Below the pieces are notes generated by a model. It saw nothing but the letters and a program-made list of their open reading frames with translations, searched no databases and was not told the origin of the DNA. The position numbers and the translations under genes were made by a program. A DNA stretch of 64,000 nt from Eudromia elegans (taxonomy: Eukaryota > Chordata > Aves > Tinamiformes > Tinamidae): contig PTEX01000013.1 of NCBI GenBank assembly GCA_003342815.1, positions 2,157,118 to 2,221,117 on the forward strand. Direction: 5' to 3'. Below, piece by piece: positions 12,301-22,810 of this stretch. Within the stretch, counting starts at the first letter, position 1; each line of letters opens with the position of its first letter.

Positions 12301-15300
12301 ATTCAACTGTGTTCCTTAGTGACTTCAGTTGATCTTAAACAAAATACGCAGCCAAAATGCTATGTGATTCTTTGAATTAACTTGTTGGCCTTTTATCAAA
12401 CATATTTTCTAAAACTGAGTTAAAATAGTAAAATTTCAGTCCATTTTGTAATAGAGGCCTGAAGCCAGTACTTTATGAATACATTAAATCTCCAAAACCA
12501 ATCTAAACTGGGTGTACTAGACTACATTGCGGATAGTAAGGAATCTCTCATGCTCAGGAACCATGTTATTAAGTTATGCGTTTGGTGGAAAATATTCCTT
12601 TGAGTCAGTTCTGACCCAGCATCTCCAAATGTGTTAACCAGCCCAGATTCTGGATCTGGCCTTTTTGGACCAGTTCATGTCTTGTTCATCTTTTTTATTA
12701 AAAAAATGAAGTTACCAGAAAGGAAGGAGAGTGTTCCAAGTCTTGACACTGAGAAATACACATTCCTTTCATTCATTATAAATAATTATGTTATCCTAGC
12801 AATTTCTATTAAATGCAGTATTTTCTTTCACTTTGTCCTAAACATATCATTATGTTAATATTGTTGGGCTCTCTAGAGCTACTACTGTGTTTCACCTTTC
12901 AGATGGCTGCCCTTAAGTTAGGGATTTCATTCCTGTATGAAGTGCAATGACATTAAGAACGTAATGATATAGTCCATGTTTTACTTATAGGTCAGTTTTT
13001 ATTTTTCTCTTATTGTCACAAAGGAAAAAAAATAGAGAAGAAAAAGGACCATACTGAAAACCAACATTTGAATGTTACCACTGGTGTGCTGTACTGTGGT
13101 TGGAAGGCAGTAGGCTAAGAAAGTTTAGAGACAAGAGACCAAATAGATTAATAACACATAACAATATACAAAATACAGTCTTAATCTCAATATTGGTAAA
13201 GCTTATTATAACAGTATCCATTGTTAAGCTTTCCACAGGAAAAGATGCCAGACCACATATATCTAGCTTTTAAATCCAATTTTAAAATTGCATATGTCAC
13301 TCATGAATTTAGAGATATTAAACATGCTTTTTGATTTGCTGTACGAGCCATATGTCAAGCAGGATGAATTTAACTCTAAATTATAAATAGCTATTTTATA
13401 AACTTCCATTATGCTTTCTCATTCAGATTTCTCTTGTATTCTTGTTTCTGTGTTATTTATGACAAGTTATTCAACTTAATTTCTGTGAAGAAATTACTTA
13501 CTCTGCAATGTTTTGTGTTTGTCATTTCCTAATTATTCTATTGCCCTGTCTGACTTTTCTGACCTCTCTACTATTAACGTGTTATCCTCCACACATGATT
13601 TATGTCATTTGCTTTTAGTTTATGATCTTTGGGGAATGCACAATGTATTTTTAAGTTAAGTAGCCTGCTTCTGGACTCCATTAGAAATTGTAAGTAGTAG
13701 TTGCTATTTACGTACTTCTTTATGTATAAATGTTTTTTCCTGATATCAGTGGGGAAAGTAGTGGATACAGGAACTCTCCAAAAGGTGTACATTTTATATT
13801 TCCTATTAATTAGCATTATGGGTGAGGATGAGAACCTGGGATCAGGATAGGTCTTAAATATTAATAGAAATCATAATCATTAGCCGTGAGTTGACTTGAC
13901 TCTACCGTAGCATTACCCTTTCTTATCTGTCCATGGAATTACTATTATTAATTTTAATTAGAATATACGCTATCAATCAGTAACATTAATTATGCTTAAC
14001 TTGAAAGGATGACTGTGAAAAGAAAAGCAGTGTTTTCAGGATATTGTCACATACCATGGTGTCATTTCAAAAAGCTCCTACAAGCAGAAGCCATAACCTA
14101 TTTTGGGGGACCTATCACCTCTTCCCACACGTTGTTATTAGTAAGAAGCATCTGTTTCGTTTCCTCAGGCTTTGCTCAGGTGCTGTGATCCTCCCAGGAG
14201 TCTTGGGTAGGCTGATGGAAGCCCGAGGTCCTGCTGCTGGCTTGTGGCTGGTTGTGCAGAGGGAGCCACGTGGGAGCTGCAGGCAGGGGCAGCTCCCTCC
14301 TCTGTTTGCTTGGCTTGTGCGAAACCAAACTATTCCAGTGAAATTTCCTTCCTGGAATAGCTGTGAAAATTTTAGACCTAAAAGGAATCTTCCTCTGTAA
14401 TAAACAAGCTACTGGCTTCTGTGCTTTCTCTTAAAGAGAAACAGGTAACGGAGAAAGAGCTGGAAGGGCTGAAGTTCCAACGCTGACATTAACAGGTGCC
14501 TGTTACACAAAGTTATTGTAGTACCTAGTAGTGTCATTTAGGTCGTTCCTGCTTTGTTCTTTCTTACATGGTTTGCCCTTTCCGGATACAAAGTACTGAA
14601 ACTGAAATTAGTGTGCTTATTTGCTTAGCCTCTTTTCTCACAACCTCTGTACCATGGAGAATGCAGAATTTTTAGAGATTAGAGTGGTGAGTTTGATCAT
14701 ATTATATATGCTTAGTTCAAAGGGGAGGTGTCCTAAGCAGATAACCCTGTGATTATGGCAATGATTTTAATTTACACTGCATATTGCACCGAATAATACT
14801 TTTCTGCACTTGATAACAGCATTTATTTTCAGTGCATAATGTGCCCCAGATTCCCATGGACACAAAATTGTCCTCTGACTGTGAAATAAGTGCTGCTGTT
14901 GGCAGAGAGCAGCCCTATTACTTGCAAGTGCAGGATTCACAGCCTATCTCAAGTTCAAAATGTGACTTACAGGTACTTACTTTATTCCTGCTTCCCGTTC
15001 TTGCCTTTTTGCAGTTTGTGAATACCAAAGCAATAATAATAATCTTGCTACTGCTAGGATTTAGAAGTGCTCAGAGGTGCAGAATAAATCCCATGTACAA
15101 AAATATTTCAAATATATTTCACAGTAGAACACAGCAAATTTTTGATGGTGTTTTTCACAAAATCAGTTGTGAATTCTGTTCAGGTGTGGTAAATAGTTTT
15201 GACAAAAAACAACCACAGACAAGTTAAAAAGATCACTTTGAAATTTTATTTAGTTTTTTAAATAGCAGTGTTTTAAATGTTTTTAAAGAGCTAAAAGGGG

Positions 15301-16437
15301 GGAAAAAAGCTAGATATAATAAAAGTATTTGAGAGATTATTTGAAATTCTTTTTACAATAATAAATAAAAAATAAAGTTTGGCATTTCCATGTCCCTATT
15401 CCCCCCTTTTTTTCTGACCTTATTATATGTCTAATAAAGTTGAGGGAAAACAAAGATTGTATGGAATTGGCTCTTATTACTTCATGCATACCTATTTACA
15501 CAAGTTGGTTTAGGCAAATGGAAAAGCTGTTGACATTTTGCCTAAAATACAGTTCAGTTTGATTTATACATATTTTGGTTTTTAAAAAAAAAGGCAAGAT
15601 CAAATCAGTTGAATTTCTTTTTGTCACATATTGCTGTGATTTTAAGCTCTAAGTAAATTTTTCAGACTAACCATAGTGTGACCTTGAAATACCCAAACTT
15701 TGGCAGAAGCCAAGTTCCAAGTCCCCATATTGTGGTCTTATAGAAATTCTGTAGAAAACTTCCTTTTTTTTTGCTCTTTTATAACTACTCTATTATTCTA
15801 CAAGGAGTTTTACTGTCCATAGCTTCAAACTCTTCTATATGAAATATAACTTTCTTCTTTTTTTTAATAATCAATCTATTCTATTCTATTTTGCTTTGAA
15901 TTATTAGTAGAAGGAAAGTAGCTCTTTGGAGGGAACTTTCTTCATAAAAGTAAATTTAAAAGTTTCTTAGCTTAAGTTGCTAATGAGTTATGGGATAAGC
16001 ACCTCTCACGGTCTGTAGATCAGCACCACAATTCATCTGATGAATGTAAGAAATACGATGCGATGATTTTATACCTTTATTTTCCCTCCGAATGTCAATC
16101 AGTCTTTCAGTCTTTAAATAGCCTCCGAAATACCTTGGGCCAGAAAAGCACAATGCAAGCTGGGGTTCGGTGGTTTCTTTTTTCCACTAATGCTCTGAAA
16201 CTATAAATGGCAAGGTATTCCTATTAGGACTGGTTCTAAATCCAGGACGGCAGCAGTGGTGCAAACTGTCTGAATCTGTTGCTGATAATCTGGAAGTCTG
16301 TATTCCCCTGAGACGCCAAAGGTATTTCTTGTTCTGTCTATAGATAAATACTGTGAAGCTGCTCCTGCAGTCCGTTCTATCCCTGTCTTTCCGAGTTGCC
16401 TGTTTTCACTTGTCATCAGCTAGACATATATCCTTGG

Positions 16438-16482
16438 CCTCTTCTTCTTCTCTTCTCTTCTTTCTTCTTTTCTTCTTTTCTC
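16438..16482. repeat. CTT-rich polypyrimidine tract
   Basis: About 45 nt of imperfect CTT, TCTTT and CTTCT units with no purine on the + strand. It is a simple-sequence tract and a potential triplex-forming homopurine/homopyrimidine stretch. Confidence 0.9.
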
Positions 16483-16791
16483 ATGTCTGTGATTTCTTTT
16501 CTCATTTGCGTGAGGGGAGTGTATCCTGGACTGCAATAGCCAACACAATGACTGAGTGTTAGGAGCAGGCACTCAGGGTCTGGGGATGATCCCACTGCTT
16601 ATGTTTGCCTTCACAACAAGATCTTGGAAACCAGGAGCAAAATTGGTGATAACTTTAGGGGGAAGTTCCCTAATGTTTGAGAGTGCAAACCCCTATGAGA
16701 ACCTATTCATACCGTGCAGAACTGGGTGTTCCCCAGGGAGAAGCTTGTCTGAATGAGAATTGGCATATTCTGGTCTAAGAACTCCTAAAAC

Positions 16792-16804
16792 GGGCGGTAT
16801 AAAT
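16792..16804 (+). promoter_or_regulatory. GC box directly abutting a TATA box (candidate core promoter)
   Basis: GGGCGG at 16792-16797 runs straight into TATAAAT at 16798-16804, on the sense strand of the last intron and about 160 bp upstream of a CpG-rich block. A start site would be expected about 30 bp downstream, near 16830. GC boxes usually lie further upstream of TATA, so the abutting arrangement is unusual and could be chance. No transcript evidence is available. Confidence 0.35.
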
Positions 16805-16885
16805 GGAGCTTATGCGGGTGACAGAGAAATGCTGCAGCCAGCCACAGAGTTCATTACTCTGCCAGTGTTTAAGTGTGAAGTGTGT

Positions 16886-16921
16886 TCATGGAGTTAATCA
16901 TGGAGTTAATCATGGAGTCAC
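16886..16921. repeat. Three tandem 12-bp repeats
   Basis: Unit TCATGGAGTTAA at 16886 and 16898, with a third copy at 16910 ending TCAC instead of TTAA. It lies between the candidate TATA box and the intronic CpG-rich block. Confidence 0.95.
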
Positions 16922-16959
16922 TCTGGTTGTGTTTAAGGTACTAAATGGGGTGTTCTGAA

Positions 16960-17900
16960 GGCGCCCACCTCGGTGCTCCCACGTTCGGGGCCGTGTCCCA
17001 CCCGGCACGCGCGGGCGTCGTGCGTTGCCTCGCGGTACAGGGCTGCCTGCCTCCAGCGCCCGGCACGGCCCCCGTGGGGCTCACGGGGCTCCAGAGCTTG
17101 CGTCGTAGAGGCAGTTTCTGCCTCCGGGTGAATGCGTCGCTTTCGGTTGCCTTTGGTTTATTTTACCTCCAGCGTGGGCTCGTTTTGCTGTACTTGCCTT
17201 GGTTTTCGAAGCACTCTTGGCGTTGGGTTTGCGTGGGTGGTGGGCAGTACGGCAAGACGGGGTGGGCTTGCGGGCTTGGCAGTGTTGCTGTGGGCAGCAT
17301 GACCAGGAGGGGCCTCTCGGAGCCACCAACCTCCTTTCAGTGTGGAAGGTGAAACCCTGTGAGGTGTTTTGGGTAGTGCCTGGTGGTTTCTCAGCTGCTT
17401 TGTCCTGCCCAGGGGTTTCACCTGGAAGCTGTGGCGGGAATCCCTCTGGATCCATCCCTGCTCCAGCGGTGGGAGCGCGGTGACACTTTCCCTGCTAACA
17501 CTGCCCTCTCCTGGCCCTGCTCTCTCAGGCCGGGAGCTGAGGGGAGCCTCCCACGAGGGGCTGGTGGATGCGAAGAAGAAATGCCTCGTGTGCCTCTTCT
17601 CCATGGCTCCCTCGCTCCGCCGGCCTCCGGGTGCTCACGCTGCTCTGGCTGGGAGGGCCGGGAAATGTCCCGCCGGGCCGGGCAGGCCCGGGAAGCCGTG
17701 CCCTGTAGTGGGATGCGCAGAGCAGGGGTGTGATGACCAGCGAGTCGGTGCTTCGCAGGCTGCTTCAGCCGGGGCCGCGGGAGCTGCCGGCGCTGCACTG
17801 GAGGAGCAGCCGGAGGCTCGGAGCATCGTTCCTGACACGGCGGCTCCTGCCCTGTGGTACCAGCACTGCCTCGCGGGTGGCTGTACTTGCCTTTCAACCC
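16960..17900. promoter_or_regulatory. Intragenic CpG-rich block (candidate CpG island)
   Basis: The last intron changes from A+T-rich to GC-rich here. The densest CpG clustering is at 16970-17110, with further clusters at 17470-17850. ORFs of up to about 205 codons on both strands overlap each other in several frames, which suggests GC-driven open frames, not a gene. An island inside the final intron could be an alternative or antisense promoter. That is inference from composition only. Confidence 0.5.
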
Positions 17901-20188
17901 TGTTGCTGATGGGGTCTCTCCTAGGCTTATCCATCCATTACACGTTCCCGACTAATAATTCTGCTAGGCTGCTGGCTCCGAGCTAAACGCATGTCCATGG
18001 CATGCCGTTGCTGAGCCTTCGCGGGGCTCCTTGTGAATCCCCTCTCCTGCCTTTATCCCTTGAGCGCTTTTACAGAGCCCAGAGCCCTGCCCTCCCTCCC
18101 GGTTTCCCCACTTGCATAGCTCACGTCGCCCCGAGAAGCAGGATCAGGTTGCTCCTGCATTGTGATTCTTGGCATAAGCCCCTCTCGAATTCATGTAGCC
18201 GTTCGGCGAGTACAGCAGCCACAGGAACAAAGCACGTAAGAACGCACTAAACCAAGATTCTGCATGCAAAGCCCAAGTAATTTACTGTATGCCTAGGAAA
18301 GGGAATAGTGCATCAAGCTCACCTTTTTAATTTCCTTTCTCTCACTTTTGTCTAGAGAATTCTGTGCTATAGCTTCCCTAAAATGCTTCTGTGTTTGTTC
18401 TGTAGTCGTTCCTAGATTCTTTTATGTGATATTCCTTGCAGTATCTCTGTTAATCCGACAACCATCTCTATGCCATCTCTACCATCTTGCGTGATGCCAT
18501 CCCTGAAGAGAGTCAGTCTGTTGGATATGTAAAAGTTTGTCATTTGTAAAACAAAAATTTATAAGTTTAATTGTAGAGCTATATATAACCTTTCCCACTG
18601 CATCGTACTCTTACTAAGGCAAACACAAACCCGGTGTCCTGATGCCTGACAGCTCTGTCTGCTTGTATAATGAGCAATGGTACAGACATACAAAATGTAA
18701 ACCAAACTCGTATACCAATGACCAACTATCCCTCTGTGGATGAAAAATTCCAATTTTACATTCTTTCCATGTCACATATAGACACCATACAGTTCCAATA
18801 AAAATCTACCAGCACAGTAGAAATAGCACATTAATAACTTAAGGATAAAAAAAACTGTTGCAGGATGGTCAAATAATCCTAGACACTCAACTGGAAGTTT
18901 AAAACTCAGCTTCAAAAATCACTAAGCTGGTTGTGACAGCTGCTCAGAGTAAGAATGGATTTTGAATGCAAAAGCTTACAATAAACTTCAGAGTCCATCT
19001 CCGAATTGCAGGTACCCACTACAAACATGCTTATATTCATAGGGAGTAGATTTTACTGGAACAAATTATATCCCTGGAAAAGCAGATGATTTGTTTTCTT
19101 TCCTTCTTCTTGACTGTGTAGCTGATGAAAGTGGTGTGTGTTCAAGAGCTTGTCCGGTTTATCTGACTGCATCATCTGGGTAATAAGAGACGCTGCTTTT
19201 CCTTGTTCTGTTAGCTCCTTACACCACTGTGACTACAGTAATCCCCAAAATACCTGCACAAATTACAGCCTTACTTAGGATTTTGCACAGCTCACAGACT
19301 AGCATGGATTTTATCAATTCCCAGTCAGATATATAGGTTACTAAAGGCAGACACTTCCTGCTCTTCATTACAATTCCGTGGGCCCCTAACTGGCAGTGGT
19401 ATTAGACTCAGAACTAGACACTGTATTCACATATACTCCGACCTGTGTGGTGAGTTTGCAATGCCATTGCTGAAAAAAAAATGCAGTTTATAGACTACAC
19501 AAAGAATGAATGAGACAAAGTCTCATTTTGAACTAAATTCTGACCAGAATTGTAGTAATCTGAACAGTGAATAATCACATAGAAAGCTTATATTTAGTAA
19601 ACAAAAATGTGTGTGTTCCACCACAATTATGCCTATGTCTGAGTTAGAAAGTCTAATCTCTGAGCAAAATAAGTATTTCCATAGAAAACTTAGAATTCTG
19701 ATTGATGGGGAATATAGCTTTTTTATTTCATACAAGTAAATTCTGTTATTCATGTCTAAAAGTCAACTTGTTTAGTATAATTCACATGCTAGGAAAATGC
19801 TGTGTTTTTTCCGGAATTCGAGTTGCTTTCAGCAGAGTATTCTACAGAGGAAGCTTTTCTAGATAGTTATCATGAAACAATTTATTCTGGAACAGTTAAG
19901 CCACTTAGCTTCCCCATGTTGACATGACCTTAACTGGGAAGGTCACAATCCCAGTCCCTGTGGAGTAAAAATGTGAAACAAAGAGCAGAGACTTGGCTGG
20001 AATCTGTAGGCCGGTGAGGGAGTCACCAAGGAAAGATGTCAGCCCTGTTCAGTGCCCAGTATGTTAGATTTCTGCCAGCAACCTTTCTGAAAACACAGTT
20101 TCAATTTAACACTGAGCTTCCTGGGCAAGACTTGTGATGAGCTTGTTTAATAACAGTGAATAAAGGGGACTGTTTGTGTCTCTTGCAG

Positions 20189-20326
20189 CTTCAAAACGAG
20201 TTAGAAAAGGGCGAGAAGGAAAGCGTGGAGCTGCAGGAGTTTGCCAACGCCATCCTACAGCAGATAGCTGATCACTGCCCCGACATCCTGGAGCAAGTCG
20301 TCAACGCACTCGAGGAGTCGTCATGA
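20189..20326 (+). CDS. Terminal coding exon; Rab11-FIP-like C-terminus
   Basis: This 138-nt exon, phase 0, starts after TCTTGCAG and ends at TGA (20324-20326), giving 45 residues. It continues the helix of the previous exon with LQNELEKGEKESVELQ and ends FANAILQQIADHCPDIL followed by EQVVNALEESS. The spacing matches the Rab11-binding domain of Rab11-FIP proteins. There a charged coiled coil leads to L-x-(D/E)-Y-I-D, then a hydrophobic helix, then acidic-x-x-P-x-I-L. Here Tyr-Ile-Asp is replaced by Phe-Ala-Asn, and 11 residues follow where FIP3 and FIP4 stop almost at once. By family knowledge such a domain dimerises and recruits Rab11 on recycling endosomes. For this protein that role is inference. 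It does not match the C-termini of FIP1-5 as I know them, so no gene symbol is given. It could instead be an unrelated amphipathic coiled coil. Confidence 0.88.
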   Translation, partial: LQNELEKGEKESVELQEFANAILQQIADHCPDILEQVVNALEESS

Positions 20327-22020
20327 CCTCGGTCACCAGCCCCACCGGAGCAAGCACACGCCGTGGCCAAGCCCCGTCAGTCCAAGGAGTCATGAGAATG
20401 GAGAGGAATGTGAAAGACAGGAAATGGAGTAGAAACTTCTGGTGCACCTTTTACAAAGAAAACATAAGCAAAAAAAAAAACCTCTAAAAACTCCGTGCTC
20501 CCTAGATTCTTCCAATCTATGAATAATTGATCGTGTTTGCATTCCTCTTCTCACTGCCTTTCTACTTTATGATCTGCTTCCCTGTTGATTTTGTTCTTGG
20601 TGTTAGGACTTTTGGATACAGTTAAGCAGAGTTCTTCCAAGTCTGTTAAGCAAAGAAGAGGGGAGTCACTGAATCCAAGTAGCTCTAGTGGAGGTTGTGG
20701 AAGGGTAGACTTTGCCTTTTATCCATTTATTGCTTCCTCTTTTTTTTTTTTTAACATATAAAAGCTGAAATCCTGAATTTCATAGTGCTAAAACCTAAAA
20801 CCGAGTGTGCTGTGATTATGGGTCACAATTGGCCAGCCTCAGCTAGCTAGCTCAGGTCTCACTGCCTATCTCAACGTCTCTTATATTCTTAAATAACAAA
20901 GAAAGGAGAGGAAGGTTTCCCTGTTTGGTCCTGTTAGCCACTTCATCCAGCAGCTGGGGAAGAAGGCAGGCATTGGTTGGTGGTACTTTCTGGCTACTTC
21001 GCTTTGATTTCTGTTATTCACTGATCTGACTCTGGAGTGCTGAGTGTGGCCTATTTTCAGGTAATTATTTTCATCTGTTGGCTTCCTGGTTTTTTTAGCT
21101 GAGCTTTCCCATGATGGGTTACATCCCCTATATCTCCTACATTCTTGTTTTATAGAGAGCTGTCTCTTAAGCAGGTGTGGTTAACACATCAGCCATCCAG
21201 ACTTAACTTACATAGTTTGCCCATTGATAATTTTCCAGGCAATAGCTATGTGAACATTAACTGCCATCAGAATAGGCTTTGGCATTTCCTACAGAAGAGA
21301 ATTGCATCATTTAGCTTAAAAGTACAATTTGAAAGGTAATCTAGATAAACTAATTTAGGTAAACTGGTAAAGAAGCGTTTTCTATAATGTAATTTATTTT
21401 GGTTTACCTTAGGTCAACAAGGATTCAGTTTGAATTCAGAGCAATAACCCACTCATAAAAGATCTCTGCTGGAGCTGGCACCCAGCTGAATACACAGACG
21501 TAACATCACAGCTTTAGTTAAAGCAATGCCGTTCTTAATGTATACGAGGCCTTGGTCTTGCTCCCATCAGTCTTGGACTCTTGTTAAAGCCCCTGCTGAC
21601 AGGTAACCCGACCTCCAACAGCAGAGCCGTTTGCCTTTGGGGTAACAAATGGGAATCCCATTTTATGGGTCGGATGGGGTACTCCTTCTGGGGCTGGATG
21701 CTAAAGGGGCGTGCATGTTTTCCCAGCTACCAACAGTTGTGTGTGTCTGGGGGCATGTGCAGGACTGAACCCTTTAACATCTCCCCAGGTGCTCCTTAAA
21801 GGAGTTATTCCCCTTCAGCTTTCTCATATTACTTAAGAGAACAAGAGGAGGAGGAAGGGAGAGCAACCATCGACACAGCAGTGGAAGGAATCTTGGCTCC
21901 CTAGTCTCTTTTTCCCTGATTATGAATCCACTGGCTCCTGTGGCCGTTGCTGTAGCTCCAGCTGATTTTACAAATTCTAGACATATCAGCTGAATAAAGT
22001 GTTCATCATCCATCTCTCAG
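20327..22020 (+). other. Probable 3' UTR of the host gene
   Basis: Sequence from the stop codon to just past the first canonical AATAAA at 21993-21998. It has an internal run of 11 As at 20470-20480, which could cause internal priming in cDNA data, and a T-run near 20741-20752. A short AGCTAGCTAGCTC repeat occurs near 20842. A second AATAAA at 22353-22358 offers a longer alternative end. No coding frame is supported. The exact cleavage site is not known from sequence. Confidence 0.65.
21993..21998 (+). terminator. Poly(A) signal AATAAA
   Basis: First canonical hexamer after the stop codon, about 1.67 kb downstream of it. It marks a likely cleavage site 10-30 bp further on. Confidence 0.6.
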
Positions 22021-22352
22021 TAGACTTCCTATTCAGAGCCTGCAGTTTTATTTCCTATAACTTACCAGGCTTTGAGCTTAATCACTAAGCTGTTACGCTA
22101 AGGAAAATGTTTCAGCCACTTTAAGGAAAACTTGACTTCTTTATCTTTTAAATCCACAACACAGCTACTCTCTATGTCTTCGTCTTATTTTTATCTTTAG
22201 AAATGACCGGTTCCTTCTGTTGGAAAAGAGATCAGCAAAAGCTTGAGGAAGTTAAATGCATCCTGCTTTTCTCAAACCAGCACTGAAAACTGGGCAGGAT
22301 TGACAGGTCCTTTATACAGCTGCAGAGGCTCTCTTGAAAACTAATTGCTTTA

Positions 22353-22358
22353 AATAAA
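22353..22358 (+). terminator. Alternative distal poly(A) signal AATAAA
   Basis: A second canonical hexamer, in TTTAAATAAATC, 360 bp beyond the first and immediately before a CpG-rich block. Use would extend the 3' UTR to about 22380. Confidence 0.4.
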
Positions 22359-22399
22359 TCACATCAGAATCACTTCTACTTTCACTGGTACCAAGGGGT

Positions 22400-22810
22400 T
22401 CAGCGGGTTGTCAGCACTGTGCGATAAACACCACCGTCTGCACGGTGCCCACGGGGACGTTCTCACCTGCAGGTACCTGTGGAAGAACAAGCCGTGTCGG
22501 CAACGCGCGGTCAGCCCCCGGAGCGGGGCTCGCTCGCCCCTTGGGCGCATTTTGAGCTGGCGACGCGTTGCGGACCAGCAAACGCGGCTGTGGTTCTCGC
22601 TGCAGCGACGGCCTCCGCGTCTCGGCCATGGGGCGGGAGGGCCGTGGCGCGCGCTGCCGAGGGGCCCGGAAGGCGGGTAGACGGTGACCGCGCGCACCGC
22701 GAGCCGTGCCTCGTCCCGGCACCACCCCCGGCCCCGCTGCTTGAGTCAGCACGTTCCGACAGCGGCCGTGTTTTGAAACCCTTCCTCTCGCTTTTCCTTC
22801 GTCGCCCCTA
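22400..22810. promoter_or_regulatory. CpG island just downstream of the gene's 3' end
   Basis: A compact GC-rich block with dense CpGs (runs such as GCGCGCGC-type clusters near 22645-22700), sharply bounded by A+T-rich sequence on both sides. Overlapping ORFs in several frames on both strands show no single preferred frame, so no gene is called. Islands at gene 3' ends can be antisense or non-coding RNA promoters, or the promoter of a closely following gene. No TATA box was recognised. Confidence 0.6.

Larger units (their letters stand above)
9338..20188 (+). other. Last intron (10.85 kb) of the host gene
   Basis: A phase-0 intron with GTGAGT at its 5' end and TCTCTTGCAG at its 3' end. Most of it is A+T-rich with T-runs (for example 11162-11177) and no coding signal. 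It also holds a (CTT)-rich polypyrimidine tract at 16438-16482, a GC box abutting a TATA box at 16792-16804, a 12-bp triplication at 16886-16921 and a CpG-rich block at 16960-17900. A block at 14833-14972 is flanked by splice-like sites but does not keep the reading frame, so it is not called. Confidence 0.85.

Noticed and set aside
14833-14972. Block flanked by TTTTCAG and CAG|GTACTT in the last intron, with an open frame around it
   Set aside because: It is 140 nt, not a multiple of three. The frame carried in from the 9149 exon hits a stop within it and the peptide resembles nothing known. A poison or cryptic exon is possible but unsupported.
17369-17986. Plus-strand open frame of 205 codons in the last intron
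   Set aside because: Sits in the intronic CpG-rich block with competing frames. No conserved motif, and no sign that it is spliced to the host exons.
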